Positions 48,036 through 54,303 of a stretch of 56,117 nucleotides of DNA are shown in pieces. The notes under the pieces were generated by a model. That model had not been told where the DNA came from. It made no database searches and saw only the letters and a program-made list of their open reading frames with translations. Each line of letters opens with the position of its first letter. The stretch's first letter is position 1. The position numbers and the translations under genes were made by a program. The stretch covers positions 1 to 56,117 of the forward strand of contig JAKVBZ010000020.1 in NCBI GenBank assembly GCA_022448645.1, in the 5' to 3' direction. This DNA comes from Pirellulaceae bacterium (GTDB lineage Bacteria; Planctomycetota; Planctomycetia; Pirellulales; Pirellulaceae).

Positions 48036-48070
48036 CAAGTCCCCCTATGGTAGCACGCCACAGGGACTTG
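48036..48070. repeat. Inverted repeat between fmt and the small membrane-protein gene
   Basis: Perfect 8-bp arms CAAGTCCC (48036-48043) and GGGACTTG (48063-48070) with a 19-nt loop, in the 110-bp gap. It could be a processing or attenuation hairpin inside the run. The long loop weakens it as a terminator. Confidence 0.4.
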
Positions 48071-48118
48071 TCGCGAGGGGGATTTAGTACCGCAGGGGAC
48101 GATAGTGGTTCGAGACAG

Positions 48119-49078
48119 CTATTCACCGAACCACTCATCTTCTGCCATCACGTGTCCCCTCAGGAATTCGGCACTGCTCATGGATCGCTTGCCAGCAGGT
48201 TGAACTCGATCCAGTGACAGCACGCCTTCGCCCGTAGCAATTTCCAGACACGCTTCATTTCCAGGAAACACACGACGACCAGGCAAGGTTTGGCCCCGCT
48301 CGGATTGGCCAAGCGAGACTTCGTCCAGGATCAACCGTAGCGGAGGATGGTCGACTCGATGCAGCACGGTAAACGTACGCGGCCAAGGTTTCATGGCTCG
48401 TACTTGATTTGCAATTTGAACCGCTGACCTGTCCCAATCCACCTGGCCGTCACTCTTTTGTAAACGAGGCGCCTTACTAGCCAGACCTGGTTGTTGAACG
48501 GTTCCCAACGGTGAATCGCCAGCATGTTGCTCGATCAACGATATCGCTGTGAGCACAGGTTCTGTGCCAAGCTGGGCTAACCGTTCTTCCAATGTATCGG
48601 CCGATTCCTCTGCTCCAATCTGCACGCAACGCTGAACCAAACATGGTCCTGCATCCAACTGAGGAGTCATGTGAATGACCGTCACGCCCGTCTCGACTTC
48701 CCCGTGAAAAAGAGCCCAATGAATGGGTGCCGCACCGCGGTACTTGGGTAACAACGAAGCGTGCAAGTTGACTCCTCCGTGCCGAGCCAAACCCAACGTT
48801 TCTGGAGAAAGGATCTGCCCATAATCACACACCACAAATAAATCGGCCGCCACCGCACGCAACAACTCGTGCGATTCTTCAGAATTGATCGATTCTGGAG
48901 CGTCGAGCGGCAGGCCGGCCGACTCGGCAGCCAGCTGCATGGGCCCCGCAGTAACCTTGCGTCCACCGCGTCGCGAAGCTGGACGTGTGATGACGTGGGC
49001 CACAGTGTGTGCAGAATCAAGCAGTGCGTGGAACAAAGGCACGGCAAATGGCCCTGTACCCATCATGATCAATTTCAT
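48119..49078 (-). CDS. fmt: Methionyl-tRNA formyltransferase
   Basis: 319-aa enzyme that formylates initiator Met-tRNA with 10-formyltetrahydrofolate. The catalytic triad is Asn104 and His106 (VNLHASLLPKYRGAAPIHW) and Asp142 (PQLDAGP). N-terminal MGTGPFAVPLFHALL and the folate-binding signature around SLLPKYRG are typical. The C-terminal OB-like tRNA-binding domain spans about residues 205-310 (QVRAMKPWPRTFT). The length is normal. The ATG 49078 overlaps the stop of the small ORF before it as ATGA. It lies downstream of def, the partner that removes the formyl group, as in many bacteria. Confidence 0.96.
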   Translation of the reverse strand: MKLIMMGTGPFAVPLFHALLDSAHTVAHVITRPASRRGGRKVTAGPMQLAAESAGLPLDAPESINSEESHELLRAVAADLFVVCDYGQILSPETLGLARHGGVNLHASLLPKYRGAAPIHWALFHGEVETGVTVIHMTPQLDAGPCLVQRCVQIGAEESADTLEERLAQLGTEPVLTAISLIEQHAGDSPLGTVQQPGLASKAPRLQKSDGQVDWDRSAVQIANQVRAMKPWPRTFTVLHRVDHPPLRLILDEVSLGQSERGQTLPGRRVFPGNEACLEIATGEGVLSLDRVQPAGKRSMSSAEFLRGHVMAEDEWFGE

Positions 49079-49254
49079 CGCAGGTAGATATCTCTGAAGT
49101 AGTCGGATTCAAAATAACGAAAGAACTCCACAGGAAGCATCCTCACCAAAATTCTTCGTGCGTTGTGCTTCCTCTGAATAACACCAGCGAGAGCAACGGG
49201 GAATTCCGGCAACGTCAACCTTTGCTCGACCCAACCTAAAATTCCGTAAGGCAT
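49075..49254 (-). CDS. Possible 59-aa protein between def and fmt
   Basis: The frame runs from ATG 49254, 5 bp after the def stop, to a TGA that overlaps the fmt start as ATGA. It fills the gap exactly, which is unusual for a chance frame. The product is basic and aromatic (MPYGILGWVEQRLTLPEF ... FFRYFESDYFRDIYLR) with no signal peptide. There is no clear ribosome binding site, but coupling to def could serve. No family recognised; it may still be chance. Confidence 0.35.
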   Translation of the reverse strand: MPYGILGWVEQRLTLPEFPVALAGVIQRKHNARRILVRMLPVEFFRYFESDYFRDIYLR

Positions 49255-49259
49255 CCGAG

Positions 49260-49838
49260 CTAGCAATATTGTGATTCCAATTCCACCAGACGCTGCGTGA
49301 TCTGCTCGTCGTCCGGAATCTCACCATGATCCCGTTGACTTTGGAACTCCATCTCAAATGTGTGCAAACCGTCCTTCACGTCGATGACACTCGTTTCACT
49401 AAGACGATCGATGAACAACACACCGTCCAGGTGGTCGGTTTCGTGCTGAACAACTCGAGCAGCCAATCCACGCACATCAGCCTCGATTTCGTCCCCGTTC
49501 AAAGTGTAGGCATTGAGATGAATGGTTTCCGGACGTTTAACGGAAGCATACAGCTTGGGCAAACTCAAACAACCTTCCTCTTTTTCTTCGTTACCCTTCG
49601 GACGACTCAGCACCGGATTAATAAATACCAGCTCTTCGCCTTCCTCCGGATCGGCCGCCAAATTAGCAATGAACAACCGGTATGGCAAATCTACCTGATT
49701 GGCGGCCAGCCCAATGCCACCCGCCTCGTACATCAACTCAAACATTTCGCTAACGATCTTAGCGATGTTGGCGTCTACCCGCTTGAGCGGTTTCGATGGA
49801 TGCCGCAACGTAGGATGCGGATATTGGATAATGTGCAA
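49260..49838 (-). CDS. def: Peptide deformylase
   Basis: 192-aa iron/zinc hydrolase that removes the formyl group from nascent proteins. All three motifs are intact: GIGLAANQV (motif 1), EGCLSLP with metal ligand Cys90 (motif 2) and QHETDHLDG with ligands His132 and His136 and catalytic Glu133 (motif 3). The frame is open to 49955, but the start is placed at TTG 49838. A strong AGAAGGAGA site ends about 7 nt before it, and the product then begins HIIQYPHPTLRHP at the family's usual position. ATG 49883 is the alternative. A tail of about 30 residues after motif 3 is slightly longer than in the E. coli enzyme. It heads the minus-strand run and diverges from the VWA gene. Confidence 0.95.
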   Translation of the reverse strand: MHIIQYPHPTLRHPSKPLKRVDANIAKIVSEMFELMYEAGGIGLAANQVDLPYRLFIANLAADPEEGEELVFINPVLSRPKGNEEKEEGCLSLPKLYASVKRPETIHLNAYTLNGDEIEADVRGLAARVVQHETDHLDGVLFIDRLSETSVIDVKDGLHTFEMEFQSQRDHGEIPDDEQITQRLVELESQYC

Positions 49839-49972
49839 AATGAATCTCCTTCTGCCAGCACCGATTATAGATGTTTCGGCCATGGCGGGAAGCGTGACAC
49901 CATGCAGATTGTGGTCTTCGCGTTGACCCACTGGACGGACGGTCTTAGAATTCAACCTCGGTGAAAGCGCCT

Positions 49973-50962
49973 ATGGCAGCAACAGACCCCATCGAAGCCC
50001 AACACGCGCAACCTGCGCCTCGCGCCATTCCGGCGTGGTTGTTATCCTGTGGCTTGCATGCTGGCTTGCTCGTCATGTTCTTCCTCGCGCTCAGGCTTAG
50101 TCCACGAGGCGCCGAAGTGCCACAGGACCGCCCCGCTGGCATCGTTCTGGCTCGTCGTTCGGCAGATCAAACCACTTATTTTGACGACGAAACAGAACAT
50201 GACGAGCAGGAAACTGCTGATCCAAGCGATACGAATACCACCGACCTACCCCTACCCGCAGCCGAATTATTTTCCACGACTCTCCCCGATGAACTTCCGG
50301 AAGCTGGTAATCCCACGATGCCTGCCGATCACGCAGGCAACTTAATTCCTCATGCTTCTACCTTTACCCAGGGGCGTCCTGCTCCCAAACGCTTTGGCCC
50401 GGCCGTACAAACCTCCGTATTTGGTGTCACCGGAGTGGGAAGTAAGTTTGTCTACGTGTTTGACCGCTCGGGAAGCATGAGCGACTTCAACGGCCGACCG
50501 TTGGCGGCTGCCAAAGCTGAATTGCTGGCAAGCCTACAAGAATTGGACGAAGTGCATCAGTTTCAAATCATCTTCTATAACAACGAACCGTACGTATTTA
50601 ATCCCTCAGGTGAGACTCCGCGAATGTGGTGGGCAGACGATCGAGGCCGCCGGCTGGCCAAACGCTTTGTAAATTCGGTCACTGCTGCTGGCGGTACTGA
50701 ACACATGGGAGCGCTCCAATTGGCTTTGGGAATGCATCCCGACATCCTGTTTCTGCTCACCGATGCCAACGAACCTCAACTCTCTGCACAGCAATTGGAT
50801 CAACTTCGTCGACTGAACGGCGGCAGCACAGCTATCCACACAATCGAGTTTGGTTATCAACCTTCTGCGGACCGCGATAATTTTCTCATGCGACTAGCCA
50901 AACAGAACGGTGGACGCCACGCATATATCGATATTTCAGGATGGAGTACCGGAAGACGGTGA
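49973..50962 (+). CDS. Membrane-anchored von Willebrand factor A protein
   Basis: 329-aa protein, ATG 49973 with GGTGA about 7 nt upstream; GTG 49961 is in frame. One membrane helix (WLLSCGLHAGLLVMFFLAL, about residues 23-42) is followed by an acidic, Thr/Pro-rich linker to about residue 145. A VWA domain follows (VGSKFVYVFDRSGSMSDF). The MIDAS metal motif DRSGS is intact, and the second and third elements are likely in TAAGGTEHMGALQ and LLTDANEP. The layout, a short cytoplasmic head, one helix and a periplasmic VWA domain, resembles TonB/TolA-like tethers in shape. It is the first gene of the Exb cluster. It may be the protein moved or loaded by the ExbB/ExbD motor; its ligand is unknown. 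Confidence 0.88.
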   Translation: MAATDPIEAQHAQPAPRAIPAWLLSCGLHAGLLVMFFLALRLSPRGAEVPQDRPAGIVLARRSADQTTYFDDETEHDEQETADPSDTNTTDLPLPAAELFSTTLPDELPEAGNPTMPADHAGNLIPHASTFTQGRPAPKRFGPAVQTSVFGVTGVGSKFVYVFDRSGSMSDFNGRPLAAAKAELLASLQELDEVHQFQIIFYNNEPYVFNPSGETPRMWWADDRGRRLAKRFVNSVTAAGGTEHMGALQLALGMHPDILFLLTDANEPQLSAQQLDQLRRLNGGSTAIHTIEFGYQPSADRDNFLMRLAKQNGGRHAYIDISGWSTGRR

Positions 50963-51003
50963 GTGGACAAACAGATTTCTGTCGACGGTTAAGTTTTAGG
51001 CAG

Positions 51004-52059
51004 ATGATTCTTTTTAGAAGAAGTATCGCCTGTGGTCTACTTTTGCTGTGGATAACGAACGACTTACTCGCTGAAGACATCGTGAAGTTGACTCCCGTTG
51101 AGGACAAGGGTCCAGCGATGCGCAAGGCAGGACAAATTGTCGAGTACACCGGTCAATCGCTTGTCCTACGAACGAAAACAAATCGTGAGCTTACCATCCC
51201 CAGCCACCGCGTCATTGAGATTCAAACGACGAGAGGCGAGCTGCATCGGCAAGCTGATCAGCGATTCGCGGAGCGCCGCATCACTGAGGCACTTCAACTT
51301 TATCGGCAGGCTCAACCACTCGAAAAGCGCATATGGATGAGGCGAGAATTGGTAGCGCAACAGATCTGGTGTTGCCGTTACCTGGGACAATTTGACCGGG
51401 CAGCCGACCTATTCGTCGCTCTGTTCCGCAGCGATCCTACAACGGTGTTCATGGACACCATACCACTCGCCTGGCGCTCTCAACAACCTCCCGTTGACCT
51501 GGAACAACGGGCTGTGAGTTGGTTGCTTAGCGCTTCCAATAAACTGGCAAACCAAGATTCTCTGGCGGATCACCAATTGGCAGCGGCTCTGATCGCGGCA
51601 AGTTGGCTGTTGCCAACGTCACGGCAGGCCGAATCCATCGATATGCTTCGGCAACTCGAAGAGATAAAACATGATGCTATTGCGCATTTGGCCCGAGCCC
51701 AAAGTTGGCGTGCTCAACTGGTGACGGCGACCTTACCGGAAGTGGTCGACTGGCAGCGGATTTCGACCTCATGTCCCGAATCGTTGCGGGCAGGAATGTA
51801 CTACCTGATTGGTCAAGGTCTGGCTCGTCACCAACGCTACGAACAAGCTGCTATCTATTGGATGCGCGTGCCGATCTTTTTTCCACAACAAGTAGACCTC
51901 GCGGTCGACTGCTTGATGGCGACTGGCAACGCGCTCGAAAAAAGACAACAGATTAACGAGGCGATCAATGCCTATCGGGAAATCACGCAACACTATGCTG
52001 ATCATCCGCTAGTGGGACAGGCCCAGGCCAAACTGGAATCATTATCCCCCACACAATAG
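51004..52059 (+). CDS. Exported TPR-like helical repeat protein
   Basis: 351-aa exported protein. ATG 51004 is chosen as it starts the signal peptide (MILFRRSIACGLLLLWITNDLLA); the frame extends to ATG 50941, which would overlap the VWA gene by 22 bp. After a short beta-rich part (QIVEYTGQSLVLRTKTNREL, about residues 45-75) come helical repeats of the tetratricopeptide kind. Examples are RRITEALQLYRQAQPLEKR, GQGLARHQRYEQAAIYWMRV and KRQQINEAINAYREITQHYAD. It is followed by a 440-bp gap and then ExbB. Its role is inferred to be periplasmic protein contacts for the Exb system. The TPR assignment is by pattern only. Confidence 0.78.
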   Translation: MILFRRSIACGLLLLWITNDLLAEDIVKLTPVEDKGPAMRKAGQIVEYTGQSLVLRTKTNRELTIPSHRVIEIQTTRGELHRQADQRFAERRITEALQLYRQAQPLEKRIWMRRELVAQQIWCCRYLGQFDRAADLFVALFRSDPTTVFMDTIPLAWRSQQPPVDLEQRAVSWLLSASNKLANQDSLADHQLAAALIAASWLLPTSRQAESIDMLRQLEEIKHDAIAHLARAQSWRAQLVTATLPEVVDWQRISTSCPESLRAGMYYLIGQGLARHQRYEQAAIYWMRVPIFFPQQVDLAVDCLMATGNALEKRQQINEAINAYREITQHYADHPLVGQAQAKLESLSPTQ

Positions 52060-52499
52060 CCCTGTTTGGACCTTGCGCAGAAGACTTCCCAGAACGCACA
52101 CAAGCCAACACAATCAGTTCGTTGTTTCGGCACCCACCCAGCATTTCCATGATGATCCTGTTGGGATGTATCCGGGACTGGATTGTGGCCTCTTTACCGG
52201 TCCTTCCTGCGCTTGGCTGGATAACCTGGTGACGCTTGTGTGGGCTTGTTGTCAATGAGGGTGCTTCCGTATGCCTCCGCGTTGTTGATGACCAATGTCG
52301 GTCGGCTTGAGTGGCGTGAAGGTGGACGAATCGCCAGGGACTGCCTACAGACGGTGCTCGGATTGTGGATCCTCAGCCTGGTCGCAATGGTTGCCTTGTC
52401 GTAGAAAACCGTATTTGTGGGAAAACGTCAAAGAGGTATCCTGAAGGTAACACGTCCCGAGTGACGTACAATCATTTTCTTTTTCAAGGAAGACCACCA
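52060..52499. other. Intergenic region before exbB
   Basis: About 440 bp without a firm gene. A 49-codon frame at 52255-52404 ending in a hydrophobic helix is the only thing of note. An own promoter for the exbB-exbD genes probably lies here, but I cannot place it. Confidence 0.4.
52255..52404 (+). CDS. Possible 49-aa small membrane protein
   Basis: ATG 52255 to TAG 52404: an N-terminal polar half (LMTNVGRLEWREGGRIARD) and a C-terminal hydrophobic helix (TVLGLWILSLVAMVALS). It sits in the gap upstream of exbB on the same strand. There is no good ribosome binding site and I recognise no family, so it may be chance. Confidence 0.2.
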   Translation: MRVLPYASALLMTNVGRLEWREGGRIARDCLQTVLGLWILSLVAMVALS

Positions 52500-53306
52500 G
52501 TGACATTGAAGGATCATTGTCGTCAGGTCTGGCTCGCGTGGATCGGATTTTTGGCCAGCCTGTTGTACGCGTTGGGGGCCAACGCGCAAGAGGTGCTGCC
52601 TGCTGATCTTGGAGAAGCCACGTCGGCACCCCACGGGATTTTCGACATCGTGCTCGCAGGGGGTGGGGTGGGCCTGGCAATCATCTTAGTGCTGGTCGGC
52701 TTGTCGTTGACGGCAGCTTATTTGGTGTTCGAGCACCTGATGTCCATCCGCCGCAGTGTGCTGATGCCGGCAGGATTAGGTGACCAGGTACGTTCGTCGC
52801 TGTCGGCTGGTCAGTTAAACGAAGCAAGTCAAGCGTGTCACGCCCAACCTAGTCTGTTGTCGTTTGTCCTTCTCAACGCCATGGCTGAAGTCGACGGAGG
52901 TTGGTCAGCGATCGAAAAAGCCGCGGAGGACGCGCTAGCCGAACAAGCGGCACGACTGTTTCGAAAGATCGAATATTTGTCTGTTATTGGGAACATAGCG
53001 CCGATGATCGGGCTTTTGGGAACCGTCATTGGTATGATCCTTGCTTTTCAACAAGTGGCGGACACACAAGGTGCCGCGGGTGCCGGACAACTGGCGGAAG
53101 GTATCTATCAGGCACTCGTAACAACGGTAGGTGGTCTGATCGTAGCGATTCCTTCGCTGGGAGCTTTCGCCGTATTGCGAAACTGGGTCGATCAACTGGT
53201 CGCCGAATCAGCCTATGTGGTTCAGCATGCCCTGGCTCCTTGGAAGCATTTACAGGGTTCGGCAGCAGATACCAAAGTCCCGTCACCACCCTCCATCCAT
53301 CACTAG
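52500..53306 (+). CDS. MotA/TolQ/ExbB proton channel protein
   Basis: 268-aa inner-membrane protein of the MotA/TolQ/ExbB family. GTG 52500 is chosen because AAGGAAG lies about 10 nt upstream and a signal-peptide-like head (VWLAWIGFLASLLYALGANA) follows; the frame is open farther back. Helix 1 (GGGVGLAIILVLVGLSLTAAYL) leads into a cytoplasmic domain. The paired C-terminal helices are GNIAPMIGLLGTVIGMILAF and IYQALVTTVGGLIVAIPSLGAF. LLGTVxGM and the TTxxGLxVAIP motif, with its channel-lining Thr pair, are the family signatures. With ExbD it forms the proton-driven motor that energises outer-membrane or envelope work. A periplasmic N-terminal extension is common in planctomycete and Bacteroidetes relatives. 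Confidence 0.94.
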   Translation: MTLKDHCRQVWLAWIGFLASLLYALGANAQEVLPADLGEATSAPHGIFDIVLAGGGVGLAIILVLVGLSLTAAYLVFEHLMSIRRSVLMPAGLGDQVRSSLSAGQLNEASQACHAQPSLLSFVLLNAMAEVDGGWSAIEKAAEDALAEQAARLFRKIEYLSVIGNIAPMIGLLGTVIGMILAFQQVADTQGAAGAGQLAEGIYQALVTTVGGLIVAIPSLGAFAVLRNWVDQLVAESAYVVQHALAPWKHLQGSAADTKVPSPPSIHH

Positions 53307-53322
53307 CCCCACAAAGGTATCC

Positions 53323-53754
53323 ATGCGATTACCCCGTCCTCCACGAGGCGGCCGAGACTCCTTCAACATGACGCCTATGATCGACGTCGTGTTCCTGCTG
53401 ATCGTTTTTTTCCTGGTATCGAGTCATCTCGCGAAACACGAAAACCGCTTCCCGTTGCCGCTGCCGGATGCTTCTACAGGCTTGGAGCCACATGACCAAT
53501 CCATCGAACGGGTAACGGTAAACGTGATGGAAGATGGCAGTCTATTACTGGCTGGAAAATTGCTAACAATCGACGAGCTGCAGCCCCGACTCGAACATGA
53601 ACAAGGCGAGCGAAAAGGACAATTGAAGGTACGTTTGCGCGGTGACCGCAACGCCACCTATCAAACCATTTCGCCAGTGCTGGGTTCCTGTGCGCGAGCT
53701 GGCATCTGGGATATCCAGGTGGCCGTACTCCAACCTAGCCGAGACCAACCATGA
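53323..53754 (+). CDS. ExbD/TolR family protein, copy 1
   Basis: 143-aa single-pass membrane protein. The start is ATG 53323 with AAAGGT 5 nt upstream, 16 bp after exbB. A short basic head (MRLPRPPRGGRDSFN) precedes MTPMIDVVFLLIVFFLVSS, where Asp21 is the proton-carrying residue conserved in ExbD/TolR. The periplasmic domain (VTVNVMEDGSLLLAGKLLTI ... LKVRLRGDRNATYQTISPVL) has the dimerising TolR/ExbD fold. It would work as a dimer inside the ExbB pentamer. The next ExbD overlaps its stop as ATGA. Confidence 0.93.
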   Translation: MRLPRPPRGGRDSFNMTPMIDVVFLLIVFFLVSSHLAKHENRFPLPLPDASTGLEPHDQSIERVTVNVMEDGSLLLAGKLLTIDELQPRLEHEQGERKGQLKVRLRGDRNATYQTISPVLGSCARAGIWDIQVAVLQPSRDQP

Positions 53755-54200
53755 AGCGTGTCCTCCAAAAAACCTCACGGCGTACCGACGTTGACTTGGC
53801 GATGACCCCTTTGATTGATGTGGTCTTCCTGCTGTTGGTGTTTTTTGTCTGGACCGCCAGCTTTCAAGTCACTGAATATGTGCTTCCGACAGAACTATCT
53901 ACGACATCGGGTTCGGGCAACGAACAGGTGACACCTGATCTCAGCTTGGACTTTGAGCCTATCGTGATTCAGTTGTTGTGGCGTGATGCGCGACCTGCTT
54001 ACGTGGTTAACAACACATTGGTTGATTCATTAGACGACATCGAAAAGATGTTACATACCATCGCAGGAATTCAACCTGACAATCCCGTCATCATCGATCC
54101 CGAACCGGCTGTTCCCTTCGGGCATGTAATCCAAGTCTACGATCAATCACGCATAGCCGGTTTTGAGCAAGTTCAATTCGCCACACCCGAGGACGCTTAA
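53751..54200 (+). CDS. ExbD/TolR family protein, copy 2
   Basis: 149-aa paralogue of the preceding ExbD, starting at ATG 53751 in an ATGA overlap, so the two are probably made in step. A basic head is followed by MTPLIDVVFLLLVFFVWTASF with the proton-relay Asp23. The periplasmic part is more diverged from copy 1 (PIVIQLLWRDARPAYVVNNT; VIIDPEPAVPFGHVIQVYDQ) and more acidic. Paired, unequal ExbDs suggest a heterodimer in the motor or two outputs from one ExbB. This arrangement is known for some Exb/Tol clusters outside Proteobacteria. Confidence 0.92.
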   Translation: MKRVLQKTSRRTDVDLAMTPLIDVVFLLLVFFVWTASFQVTEYVLPTELSTTSGSGNEQVTPDLSLDFEPIVIQLLWRDARPAYVVNNTLVDSLDDIEKMLHTIAGIQPDNPVIIDPEPAVPFGHVIQVYDQSRIAGFEQVQFATPEDA

Positions 54201-54303
54201 ATCGGCTGCACGATTGGGGGTCGCTGCTGGACAGTGGAAGCCATTTCAAACCCCTTCGCGGAAATGTCCGACGTTTTTACAACCGCTTCCAGTCAATCTC
54301 AAC

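Noticed and set aside
49326..49964. Plus-strand open frame of 212 codons
   Set aside because: Antisense of def, which has all three deformylase motifs.
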